From: Paenibacillus sp. VTT E-133291
GTDB taxonomy: Bacteria; Bacillota; Bacilli; Paenibacillales; Paenibacillaceae
NCBI RefSeq assembly: GCF_002264395.1
Contig: NZ_NFVA01000005.1
Location: 62,001 to 126,000, forward strand
Direction: 5' to 3'
Length of the DNA: 64,000 bases
The notes beneath the pieces were generated by a model. It was not told where the DNA came from and did not search any database. It worked only from the letters and a program-made list of their open reading frames with translations. Below are positions 34,760 to 43,446 of the stretch, one piece after another (position 1 is the stretch's first letter; each line of letters starts with the position of its first letter). Both the position numbers and the translations under genes were made by a program.

Positions 34760-35926
34760 TTATATTTTTAAAAAGGCGTCCGCAACCGTCTTGCCGGCTT
34801 CGCCATTCGGATGCGGGTCGTCTGTTCCACTCATATACTCCGGTCTGATAAGATGATCATCTGGTGCAGGTAATGATAATAGGCTTGCTATATCAAACAC
34901 CCGGCTCACACCTATAGGCGGATTGGACAAAATCTCACGATTCACCTTGCGCCAAGTCTCTTCTCTCTCGCCCTGGAAATTGAATGGCGGTACCGTACCT
35001 AGAATAATACTAGCTTCAGCATTTGCCCCCTTGATCTTAGAAATAAGGGTCTGCAAATCATCAAGAAGCTCGTCCGCCGAACGGCAGCCAATATCAATGT
35101 CATTTACTCCGAGTACGATCATCACTTCATCACTCTGCTTAGCTTTGTTTAGCCATGGGCCATCCGCGGCCACATCATAAGCTCTAGCCCAGCCAGAGCC
35201 GAGATTCCATACCCCAATATCCGTGCTAAGGCCATCCGCAATTCTCGCAACCCAATATTCGTACGCATCCTTTAAGGTCCGCACACCTTGAGTAATCGAA
35301 TCCCCCAGAAATACTAGTCTCTTGGTAACAGATTTCTTATACCCAATAAAGCTTGGCAGTACCAAAAGATTATCAGACACAGTAAAACCATCCGCTGATT
35401 GCTGTGCAGCAAGATTTCCAGGCCCGTCATAAGCTGTAGCCAGCATCCCTTCTACATTGAAAGGAATCGATTTGCCTGCAGTGAGCGTCTTAATCGTCCA
35501 CGTAAACGCCAAGTAATGACCCTCCGGTAGAACAATGCTTGTCTCATCACTCCAGAAACATTCACCAGCCGCAACGGTTTTTGAGGCTTTGCCCTCAAAG
35601 GTAAGCGCATGCTGTGTATTTTCAGTTATCGTTCCGTCTGGTTCTGTTCCTCCGTCAGCGATATAAGCTGTCTCGATAACCCAGTCGCCTCCAGGTTCAC
35701 TGCCTACAGCTTCTTGCCCTTGATCCCATGTAGAATCCACCGCATTGCTATGCCAGAACTTTAACTTTAACGTACCATTTTCCCTTAAACGAATATAAGT
35801 CCGGAACGTATGCGTAAACGGTTCTTGCCTATTCATTATAAAATTCGCTGCAGTTGAAAGAACCGTTGCTGAGGTATAATCCGTCTGGTTCAATACTCCA
35901 CTTCCCTTGGTTAAATTAGTATCCAT
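34760..35926 (-). CDS. Two-domain SGNH/GDSL hydrolase (probable carbohydrate esterase)
   Basis: The 388-residue protein has an N-terminal beta-rich domain (about 1-200) and a C-terminal SGNH hydrolase. The four blocks are in place: Ser210 in FLGDSITQG, Gly244 in NLGSG, Asn275 in GVNDI, and Asp369/His372 in DDPHP. It has no signal peptide, so it should deacetylate imported oligosaccharides in the cytoplasm. GGGGG lies upstream of the ATG with about nine bases of spacing. It sits between the regulator pair and the alpha-xylosidase, suggesting acetylated hemicellulose fragments as substrates; that is inference. Confidence 0.88.
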   Translation of the reverse strand: MDTNLTKGSGVLNQTDYTSATVLSTAANFIMNRQEPFTHTFRTYIRLRENGTLKLKFWHSNAVDSTWDQGQEAVGSEPGGDWVIETAYIADGGTEPDGTITENTQHALTFEGKASKTVAAGECFWSDETSIVLPEGHYLAFTWTIKTLTAGKSIPFNVEGMLATAYDGPGNLAAQQSADGFTVSDNLLVLPSFIGYKKSVTKRLVFLGDSITQGVRTLKDAYEYWVARIADGLSTDIGVWNLGSGWARAYDVAADGPWLNKAKQSDEVMIVLGVNDIDIGCRSADELLDDLQTLISKIKGANAEASIILGTVPPFNFQGEREETWRKVNREILSNPPIGVSRVFDIASLLSLPAPDDHLIRPEYMSGTDDPHPNGEAGKTVADAFLKI

Positions 35927-35964
35927 AACGTTTCCCCCGTTATTCAGTAAGATTGTAACACTAA

Positions 35965-36019
35965 AACCTCTCCAATAAACTAAGGGAACAGATCGTCCAC
36001 CCTGTTTACAAGAGAGGTT
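35965..36019 (-). terminator. Possible terminator of alpha-xylosidase gene
   Basis: Read leftward, AACCTCT pairs with AGAGGTT around an inner CTGTT/GAACAG stem and is followed by T4. It lies about 35-90 bases beyond the GH31 stop. Confidence 0.6.
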
Positions 36020-36051
36020 ATGGCTATATCAATATGCTTTAAGAAACAATC

Positions 36052-38373
36052 TTATTTCAATGTGATCGTAAACGATACGGTTTTTGCACCTGCGTTTACT
36101 TTTACTGTATTTTCATCTACTTGCTCTGCACCTTCTACAGAAGCGATAGCTCCCAGATCTTTAAGGGAAAGCGAGAATTCTTTACCGCTGCCTTCCGCAG
36201 TAACTGTTAACGTACCGCCTTTACGGTCAGCCTTCACAGTCAATTCAGGAGCACCTTTAAGATCACGAACGGTTGCAGAAGTCGTGGTGCCATCTTCAAG
36301 TGAATACAAGCCAAATTTCACGCCATTCGCATAGTCGTAATCTGGTTTGTTATCCACACTGCCAATTGCCAGCAAGGAATTCTGGCGAACGAATAGTGGC
36401 AGGCTAAAGAAATCATATTTCTCTTTGCGCCATGATCCGCCCTGTACGGTTTCACCAGTAAGCAGGTGAGTCCAGCGACCAGCCGGCAAGTAGTACTTCG
36501 CTTCACCGTTTTCTTGGAAGATAGGGGCTACAAGCAAGGATTCACCTAGCATGTATTGACGATCCAACACCTCGCAGGTAGGATCTTCCGGAAATTCCAT
36601 AACCATAGCCCGCATAGAAGCCCAGCCATGTTCATGAGCCTGTCCTGCTACATCATACAGATATGGCATCAAGCTACATTTAAGTTTGGTGAAGAAACGG
36701 GTAACATCACAAGCTTCATCATCATAAGCCCAAGGCACACGGTACGAAGTGCTACCATGCAGACGGCTGTGACTGGACAATAGTCCAAACGCCAACCAGC
36801 GTTTGAATACATGTGCCGGAGCCGTGTTCTCGAATCCGCCGATATCATGACTCCAGAAACCGAAACCTGACAAGCCCAGAGACAATCCACCACGAAGGCT
36901 CTCCGCCATGGATTCATAATCTGCGTAGCAGTCACCGCCCCAGTGAACCGGGAACTGTTGGCCACCGGCAGTTGCAGAACGTGCGAACAATGCTGCTTCA
37001 TTCTTACCAAGCTTCTCTTCAAGCACTTCAAATACAACCTTGTTGTACAGTTGCGTGTAATAGTTGTGCATTTTCATCGGATCAGATCCATCGAAGTAAA
37101 CTACATCTGTAGGAATACGCTCGCCGAAGTCTGTCTTGAAGCTATCTACACCCATATCTACCAAATCACGCAGGTAGCCGGCATACCATTCACAAGCCGC
37201 AGGGTTGGTGAAGTCCACCAGCGCCATTCCCGCTTGCCAAAGATCACATTGATAAACGTCACCGTTAGGTTTTTTGAGCAGGTAACCATTTTTCTTGCCT
37301 TCTTCAAACAAGCGGGAACGTTGCCCGATATAAGAGTTGATCCATACGCAGATCTTCAGCCCTTTTTCTTTCAGGCGTTTCAGCATGCCTACTGGATCAG
37401 GGAATACGCGCTCATCCCACTGGAAATCGGTCCATTGATATTCACGCATCCAGAAACAATCGAAGTGGAATACACTCAGTGGCAAATCGCGCTCTGCCAT
37501 ACCATCTACGAAAGAGTTTACGGTTGCTTCATCGTAGTCGGTAGTGAAAGAAGTCGTCAGCCACAGGCCGAATGTCCAAGCTGGCGGAAGTGCAGGTTTG
37601 CCAGTAAGTGAGGTATAGTTACTGATCACTTCCTTAATGGTAGGACCATCAATCACGAAGTATTCCAGGCTTTCTCCAGCTACACTGAATTGCGCTTTTT
37701 TCACTTTTTCCGAAGCGATCTCATAAGAAACCAACTCAGGATGGTTAACAAATACACCATAGCCTTTGCTGCTTACATAGAAAGGAACGTTCTTATAAGC
37801 TTGCTCGGAGCTAGTACCACCGTCTTTGTTCCAAAGATCTACGGTCTGTCCATTCTTTACAAAAGCGGTAAAACGCTCGCCCAAACCATATACGAATTCA
37901 CCTACACCGAGATCCAGCTCTTCACGCATATACGTGTTGCCGTCTTGATCTGTGATATAAGCCATGGACTTGAAACCGCTGCCTGTAATTCTCTCGTCTC
38001 CACGATAGAAATCCACAGCCCATTGTTGGCCTTTGCGAATCACTAGACGAAGTCCGCCGCTGATCAGTACAGTCTCGGAATCGGTTTCTTCAATCTTAAC
38101 ATGATCTCCAGTACCTTTTGTGAGTTCGAAGACTGGACCGCGTTCTTGTACGCCATCATGATGAATAATCTTAACCCCTACCACACCTGGAAGCGGGGAA
38201 TGAAATTTTACAGTAAGCAGGGTTGAGTTCAGCGTCGCTGAACGCCCTGTGATTGGAGTGGTTTGAGTAATTGCTGTTAATCCTTCTGGAGTCTTTTCTA
38301 CAACATAATTTTGAACTGCACCGTTAATCGTGATACCATCACGCACCAGCCAGAGACCATCAGTGAATTTCAT
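36052..38373 (-). CDS. yicI: GH31 alpha-xylosidase, YicI type
   Basis: The protein of 773 residues matches E. coli YicI in length (772) and in active-site context. Nucleophile Asp415 is in FKTDFGERIP and acid/base Asp481 in HWGGDCYADYE. Other YicI-like segments are MRYLPAG-type PAGRWTHLLTGE near the end and VYGLGERFTAFVKNGQ in the N-terminal domain. YicI-type enzymes release alpha-xylose from isoprimeverose and xyloglucan oligosaccharides. No signal peptide, so it is intracellular. The start is set at ATG 38373, after GAAAGGTGG; the longest frame would add 28 hydrophobic residues that precede the ribosome site. It is divergent from an AraC regulator. Confidence 0.92.
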   Translation of the reverse strand: MKFTDGLWLVRDGITINGAVQNYVVEKTPEGLTAITQTTPITGRSATLNSTLLTVKFHSPLPGVVGVKIIHHDGVQERGPVFELTKGTGDHVKIEETDSETVLISGGLRLVIRKGQQWAVDFYRGDERITGSGFKSMAYITDQDGNTYMREELDLGVGEFVYGLGERFTAFVKNGQTVDLWNKDGGTSSEQAYKNVPFYVSSKGYGVFVNHPELVSYEIASEKVKKAQFSVAGESLEYFVIDGPTIKEVISNYTSLTGKPALPPAWTFGLWLTTSFTTDYDEATVNSFVDGMAERDLPLSVFHFDCFWMREYQWTDFQWDERVFPDPVGMLKRLKEKGLKICVWINSYIGQRSRLFEEGKKNGYLLKKPNGDVYQCDLWQAGMALVDFTNPAACEWYAGYLRDLVDMGVDSFKTDFGERIPTDVVYFDGSDPMKMHNYYTQLYNKVVFEVLEEKLGKNEAALFARSATAGGQQFPVHWGGDCYADYESMAESLRGGLSLGLSGFGFWSHDIGGFENTAPAHVFKRWLAFGLLSSHSRLHGSTSYRVPWAYDDEACDVTRFFTKLKCSLMPYLYDVAGQAHEHGWASMRAMVMEFPEDPTCEVLDRQYMLGESLLVAPIFQENGEAKYYLPAGRWTHLLTGETVQGGSWRKEKYDFFSLPLFVRQNSLLAIGSVDNKPDYDYANGVKFGLYSLEDGTTTSATVRDLKGAPELTVKADRKGGTLTVTAEGSGKEFSLSLKDLGAIASVEGAEQVDENTVKVNAGAKTVSFTITLK

Positions 38374-38500
38374 TGTGTACTTGCCACCTTTCAATTTGGT
38401 GTTTATAGTTGCATTATACCGATAAAAAATAAACAAAACTAATACTATATAGCTCATTTATAACACTATTTTGATGTTTTTTCCGAAAGAGGTGGCATTT

Positions 38501-39391
38501 ATGGACCGTACAACCCAGAGTTTGCTAAAAGAAGACAGAGTGCATGGCGATAGCATGTTTCCGCTTGCAGCTTATTGGATAGAATTACCGGCTGGAACAC
38601 ATGTCCTCGATACCCATTGGCATGAAGAAGCGGAGTTTTTTATGCTGCTCGAAGGTGAGATTCTGTTTCAGGTGGATACCGAATATTTCCCACTTAAAGC
38701 CGGTGAGGCTGTATTTATCGAGTCCGGTGATATTCACGCTGCCTATGTACTTAACGAAGACACACCCTGCAAATTTTGTGCGCTCGTGTTTCTTCCTGAT
38801 CTTCTGGCTAGTGCCCAATATGATACGATCCAGCAGAACACCATCTTACCCCTTCAGGAGAAAAGACAAAGCTTTCCTCGCCACCTAACACCAGCTGTGA
38901 AATGGCAACATGAACTTCTCGGGCACTTAGAACGCATGATGGACGCCTACGCTGCGCAATCTCCCGGGTTTGAAGCTTTTATTAAAGGCACGTTGCTCAT
39001 CATGCTCTCGCTGATTGCCCCAGAGGATCGTTTTGTAAACCGCAGCCAGCTGGATGACGCTGATACTACTAAAATCAATCGACTTAAGAAGATTATTCTC
39101 TATATTCAGGATAACTATCAGGAGCCGATTCGAACTCGTGATCTCTCTGAGCTGATTCCCATGAGCGAGGGACAGTTCTGCCGTTTTTTCAAAGAAATGA
39201 CCCGAAAGACTCCTGTGGATTACATTAACTCTTACCGGATTCGCCAAGCCGCCGATCTACTGCAACAAAGCGACAGAAAAATATCCGACATCGCATTCGA
39301 AGTCGGATTTGATAATGTAAGCTATTTTATTAAAGTATTTCGCAGAGCGATGAAATGCTCGCCTTCGGAGTTTAGGAAGGAGTCCCGTTGA
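38501..39391 (+). CDS. AraC-family regulator next to alpha-xylosidase
   Basis: The protein of about 296 residues has an N-terminal cupin (THWHEEAEFFMLLEGEILFQVDT, then PLKAGEAVFIESGDIHAAY) and two C-terminal helix-turn-helix motifs (RTRDLSELIPMSEGQFCRFF and ISDIAFEVGFDNVSYFIKVF). The cupin probably binds a sugar. The start is set at ATG 38501 with AGAGGTGG upstream. It is divergent from the GH31 gene with about 127 bases between starts; a TATAAT-like -10 for the leftward gene is present at 38413-38418. It is therefore the likely local activator of alpha-xylosidase expression. Confidence 0.9.
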   Translation: MDRTTQSLLKEDRVHGDSMFPLAAYWIELPAGTHVLDTHWHEEAEFFMLLEGEILFQVDTEYFPLKAGEAVFIESGDIHAAYVLNEDTPCKFCALVFLPDLLASAQYDTIQQNTILPLQEKRQSFPRHLTPAVKWQHELLGHLERMMDAYAAQSPGFEAFIKGTLLIMLSLIAPEDRFVNRSQLDDADTTKINRLKKIILYIQDNYQEPIRTRDLSELIPMSEGQFCRFFKEMTRKTPVDYINSYRIRQAADLLQQSDRKISDIAFEVGFDNVSYFIKVFRRAMKCSPSEFRKESR

Positions 39392-39495
39392 CATCTTGCT
39401 GTTCGACTTAGCTAACGGCTCTCTTTATTAATTCTTCTTGTTCATCTACCGATATATTATAAATAGATCTTACCGTCGTAGGAGGAGAATGAGCC

Positions 39496-40254
39496 ATGCA
39501 TATAACGAATATGACCACTGCTATGGGAACGAGACTAAATGTAGCTGGTAGTCATCAAACTAACGATAAAACCATAAATTCAAACAGTAAGACAAGCGGT
39601 AGCGGAGACCACTTATCGATAAGCAAATCTGCAAAAGCAGCTTTTCAAAATCAATCTAAAATGAGCGGAATGGTTGATTCTCTACTTAAACAAAAACAGA
39701 GTATCATCGATAGCAAGAACAGCCTAATTGAAAGAACCACCAAAAACTCACATAACCTTGATTCTATTCAAGATCAACTTAAGGAATTCGATAAACAGCT
39801 CCAAACGATTGACCAACAAATTGCAAAACACGCCTTCGAAGAGCAACAAAAGAGCTTAGAAAATGCTCAGAAAGCAGATCCATCGGATGAACCTAAAACC
39901 GAGCAAGAGGTACAAAACGAAAGATTGAATACGATTGTTGCTATAAGCCAAAATGTTTCTCAAATGGAGGTTGTTTCTTCTACCCACACTAAGATGCATG
40001 GCGAGGCAAGAGTTCTGACCAAGGAAATCGAATTGGATGAAGCTCGTTCTACTCATTCCGCAACAGCCAAACGTGAGCAGTTATCCAAAATCGAAGATAG
40101 AATATCGGAAATGAATGAAACGTTAGGCGATACCATACAAGAAACCGGAGATAAAATTAAAGATCAGGAACGGTCTGAGAAATTAGCCACCTATCAAGAA
40201 ATTCAGCGTTTAGCCGAAGATTCTGATAAATCGCAGCTAGAAATACTAATCTAA
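39496..40254 (+). CDS. Coiled-coil protein of unknown family
   Basis: The 252-residue protein has a Ser/Thr/Asn-rich N-terminus with SGSGDHLSISKSAKAAFQNQ. About 200 residues of heptad-rich sequence follow (LIERTTKNSHNLDSIQDQLKEF, QTIDQQIAKHAFEEQQ), broken by a short acidic linker. No signal peptide or membrane helix was seen. The DHLSISKSAKAA segment resembles the N-terminal motif in some flagellar and anti-sigma proteins, but I would not claim homology. AGGAGG precedes the ATG. It stands alone, visibly AT-rich, and ends at a strong terminator. Function is unknown. Confidence 0.7.
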   Translation: MHITNMTTAMGTRLNVAGSHQTNDKTINSNSKTSGSGDHLSISKSAKAAFQNQSKMSGMVDSLLKQKQSIIDSKNSLIERTTKNSHNLDSIQDQLKEFDKQLQTIDQQIAKHAFEEQQKSLENAQKADPSDEPKTEQEVQNERLNTIVAISQNVSQMEVVSSTHTKMHGEARVLTKEIELDEARSTHSATAKREQLSKIEDRISEMNETLGDTIQETGDKIKDQERSEKLATYQEIQRLAEDSDKSQLEILI

Positions 40255-40277
40255 CAAAAACAAAATTCTATATATAG

Positions 40278-40328
40278 AAAAAGCAATCGGACCTCTACCA
40301 CATCAAAGGGTTTGCCGATTGCTTTTTT
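40278..40328 (+). terminator. Bidirectional terminator after coiled-coil gene
   Basis: AAAAAGCAATCGG pairs with CCGATTGCTTTTTT across a 24-base loop, with T runs available on both strands for the convergent methyltransferase gene. Confidence 0.9.
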
Positions 40329-40355
40329 ATATGCAGATGACTTTATATTGTTCAA

Positions 40356-42425
40356 CTATTCCTTCCGAATCACAATAAAGCAGGTGCTGTCCGGTAGCGC
40401 CACTTCCTGTCCGCTCTCATCCATGAACCTTACTCTGTCATGCAGCGCTTCGGTATAACCTTCTTGCAAGTAATGCCGGAAGACTTCAATCTTTGCCTGC
40501 TTTCCTAAAGTCTGATCAATAAATGAGGCGAATTTCGCAGGCGTAAAATAACCAAACTGTTCTTGTACCTCATGAATATAAGCCTCCTCGCCCCAAGTAT
40601 ACGTATATAAAAATTCCATAGCATCATTAACAGGCATGAGTACTTCTTGCTCTCCTAATCTTTGATACTGAATCTGACGTCCGGCAAAATCCTTCGCATA
40701 ACGCTCCAGCCACGCCATACCGTCCTCCTCCAGAAAGCGAACTCTCCGCAGCAATGCTGTGGGCTCGGTCATTATCCCATCGCGGATAATGATAACCCCG
40801 CCCACTGACAATACATCAAAAGCACTTCGCAGAGCGGCCGAAACGGTATCATGATTGAACTTTTTACCGTTAAGCGGCACATAAGAATATAGTTCATGCA
40901 AAATCGAAGAAAAAATCACCGTGTCCACCGTTCCAGCCTCCACGAAATCTTTAAGCTTCAACGCATCTCCCTGCTGGACCTCCCAATGCCGCCCTTCCCG
41001 TTGCTTGCGCTGCCGCAGAGCTTCCACTACATTGCTCGATATATCAATACCGATAGGAGTAACCTCTGGCATACGCTCTTCCAGTAAATCCAGCAGCACA
41101 CCGCCGCCCGGACCGATATCCAGCACTTTTTGTCCAGTGACATGCTCCAGAATCACAGCCTTATAATCTCCTGAATGATTCATTTGGCTTAAGTAGGTAT
41201 CTTCATTATGAAAACGGTCGAAGGCATCCCTCCGCAGCTCGAACAGATCGAATAACAGCAGTACTGCACGTTCATATAAAGGTGATTTTTCAGCTTCCAT
41301 ACAGAATTCGATCAGCTTCTCTGCCGCTGCCGAAAATTGGAACTGAAAAAATACCGTGTCTGGCAGATACTCCTTAGCATAAGGACGAAGCATTAGATGA
41401 GGGTTCTCATCACGTAAGGTCCCTTTTTCAATATCTTCCCATGTAAGCTCCGCTAAATATTTTTCTATAATCCGCTTCTTATAAACATTGATCTTCTTAA
41501 CACCCTTGTAGTCATAGTAAATGCTGTTCATTACCTGCTCGAAACTGATATGGCGTAGGGGTTCATGCTGAGCCCTTTGGGCTGCAAGCAACATCACCTT
41601 CAGAAATTGCTCCAACGAGAAGGTCTGCATTGCAGATTCCACATACCAGAAGATAGTTTTACTTAAAGACTCTAACCGTTCCGCATGGAAGCCTTCCTGT
41701 GTCAGCTTTGCCCATTCCGTAGTGAAATCCTCTCCTCTAGAGATCGGACCTAACCGCATTCTGCGCAGTCTTTCTTTCATCGGCATTGGACTAGCAAGTT
41801 CACCGGATGAAATCAGAGCGATAAGCTGCTTCACTTCATGCTCTACATTCAGCCAGAGCTCGGGGGATACAGCACCGATGATGCAATGATTGAGTGCGGT
41901 TAGCAAGCGTTCAAGTTCCTCGGCAGTCAGTAACTGTTCTTCCACAAGATCACGGAGCGGCTTATTTACTTCTGGAGGCACCTCCCCACGGATTTGCTGA
42001 CCTATCAGTCCATGGGTTTCAATAAGCCGATGAACCAGTGCACTTGTTTCAGAGACCTTACCGCTCAAATGTTTCCCGTATAACTGTGCGGAACCCATAT
42101 TATGTACAAAACAATTAATGCCTTCCTCCTGCCAAAGTAACCTTTCCTTCAATGTGCCACCCTTAGCCGTTTCTGACCAAATTAACGTTTCTTCCACAAG
42201 CTCTTTGATCCAAATAGAGCGGGGAAGTTGGTCCAGAATCAGCAGACTGCGTTCCACATAATCCAGTACAGGATTCCTGCGATCTAGCTCCTCCAGAGAT
42301 TCCACACGCTCCAAATTGACAATTTGCTCCTCCGCTTGAACGATAAGCTTCAGCCAGAGGTTATCCTCCAAATGATCTTGTATTCCTTCACGGTATAAGG
42401 TGATGGCTTCCAGCGATTTCAGCAT
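40356..42425 (-). CDS. Large SAM-dependent methyltransferase with long helical N-terminal region
   Basis: The 689-residue protein has a helical N-terminal region of about 410 residues and a C-terminal class I methyltransferase. The SAM-binding motif I (VLDIGPGGGVLLDLL) is at about residues 433-447, with the post-I acidic residue in GIDIS and motif IV-like VIFSSILHELYSY. A tail after the core (about 600-689) includes WGEEAYIHEVQEQFGYFTPAKF. I cannot name the substrate. The N-terminal region has no recognised fold. It has AGGAGG upstream of the ATG. It follows the radical-SAM gene after a strong terminator, so it is probably a separate transcript. Confidence 0.85.
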   Translation of the reverse strand: MLKSLEAITLYREGIQDHLEDNLWLKLIVQAEEQIVNLERVESLEELDRRNPVLDYVERSLLILDQLPRSIWIKELVEETLIWSETAKGGTLKERLLWQEEGINCFVHNMGSAQLYGKHLSGKVSETSALVHRLIETHGLIGQQIRGEVPPEVNKPLRDLVEEQLLTAEELERLLTALNHCIIGAVSPELWLNVEHEVKQLIALISSGELASPMPMKERLRRMRLGPISRGEDFTTEWAKLTQEGFHAERLESLSKTIFWYVESAMQTFSLEQFLKVMLLAAQRAQHEPLRHISFEQVMNSIYYDYKGVKKINVYKKRIIEKYLAELTWEDIEKGTLRDENPHLMLRPYAKEYLPDTVFFQFQFSAAAEKLIEFCMEAEKSPLYERAVLLLFDLFELRRDAFDRFHNEDTYLSQMNHSGDYKAVILEHVTGQKVLDIGPGGGVLLDLLEERMPEVTPIGIDISSNVVEALRQRKQREGRHWEVQQGDALKLKDFVEAGTVDTVIFSSILHELYSYVPLNGKKFNHDTVSAALRSAFDVLSVGGVIIIRDGIMTEPTALLRRVRFLEEDGMAWLERYAKDFAGRQIQYQRLGEQEVLMPVNDAMEFLYTYTWGEEAYIHEVQEQFGYFTPAKFASFIDQTLGKQAKIEVFRHYLQEGYTEALHDRVRFMDESGQEVALPDSTCFIVIRKE

Positions 42426-42494
42426 ATACTCCTCCTTCGCTCCAAGTGGAGACTATATAGACTTATTATTATATATACACTCCCATTCATTAAA

Positions 42495-42539
42495 AAACAG
42501 AACCAGGACTCATGAAATAGCCATGTCCCAGTTCTGTTT
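42495..42539 (-). terminator. Terminator of the dehydrogenase/radical-SAM operon
   Basis: AAACAGAAC pairs with GTTCTGTTT with further inner pairs (GGGAC, CATG) and a T6 tail read leftward. It lies just after the radical-SAM stop. Confidence 0.9.
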
Positions 42540-42551
42540 ACATTCAAATCT

Positions 42552-43427
42552 TTAATTTCCGAACCGTTGCCGGTATCCGCATTTACGGCACAGCTCTTCC
42601 ACTGCCTCTCTACGAGAGAATCCATAGAATAGATTATTCGCTCGCTCGCCCTCTACGATTTCTGAGAATGGAGTCTCATGAATGTTGCCGAGGTTGATTA
42701 CCCCTTCACCATCTAGACAGCACGGCACAACGGTACCATCCACGAGGATTGCCGCTTGGCTGCGCAGCGCATGACAGAACCCTTTTCCGTCGTCCTCCGG
42801 TTCGTTCAGCGCAGGCCAACGGAACTCATGGTCCTGATTGAGATACACCCGAGGAGCAATCTTGACGCCGCTGCCAGGTACAACCTTTTCTTCAATTTTA
42901 AAATCAAGATTAAAGGCTTCCTCTAGCATAGCAAGAGTCTCACGATTACGATTCTTCTCTAGATTAGTCAGGTTATCCTCCGTCAAATTCCACAACCGGA
43001 AGGAAATAATCACGCCTTGCGCAGAGGCTTCCCGTACAAAAGAAATAATCTCCGCCAAATACCCTTCGCGGTTCTCAGATCCCTCATGCCCATCAAAGCT
43101 ATGCAGAGAGAAGTTCATCTGTCGTAGTGCAGGTTTGCCGAGAATCTTAGGGCCTGCCTTATGAATTAACGTACCGTTGGTAGTAATATTGACCTTAAAC
43201 CCTTTGGCATGTGCGGCATCCAGCAGTTCACCAATCTTTGGATGCAGCAATGGCTCACCTTTTACGTGAAGGTAAATATGATTACTATGCGGTTTAATTT
43301 CATCTAATATCGTATTAAAAGTATCGAGCTTCATAAAGTTCTTCGTTCGGGCGGTTGGTGGACAAAAGCTGCAGGCTAGGTTGCAGACGCTTGTTATCTC
43401 AATGTATACCTTTTTAAAAGTCTTCAA
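42552..43427 (-). CDS. Radical-SAM/SPASM domain protein
   Basis: The 291-residue protein has the radical-SAM cluster motif Cx3Cx2C (Cys15, Cys19, Cys22) directly after a short N-terminal strand. Gly-rich SAM contacts follow (KGEPLLHPK, TTNGTLI). A C-terminal SPASM region has FCHALRSQAAILVDG, PCCLDGEG and CRKCGY, which likely bind one auxiliary iron-sulphur cluster. Such proteins modify peptides or small substrates by radical chemistry; the substrate is unknown. The start is TTG 43427 with GGGGAG upstream. It follows a Gfo/Idh/MocA gene by 19 bases, so the two are co-transcribed. No small precursor peptide gene is evident next to it. Confidence 0.88.
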   Translation of the reverse strand: MKTFKKVYIEITSVCNLACSFCPPTARTKNFMKLDTFNTILDEIKPHSNHIYLHVKGEPLLHPKIGELLDAAHAKGFKVNITTNGTLIHKAGPKILGKPALRQMNFSLHSFDGHEGSENREGYLAEIISFVREASAQGVIISFRLWNLTEDNLTNLEKNRNRETLAMLEEAFNLDFKIEEKVVPGSGVKIAPRVYLNQDHEFRWPALNEPEDDGKGFCHALRSQAAILVDGTVVPCCLDGEGVINLGNIHETPFSEIVEGERANNLFYGFSRREAVEELCRKCGYRQRFGN

Positions 43428-43446
43428 GTGCTGCTCCCCATTCTAT

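Noticed and set aside
36943..37611. 222-codon rightward frame inside the GH31 gene
   Set aside because: Antisense shadow of the alpha-xylosidase gene, with no ribosome site and no recognisable domains.
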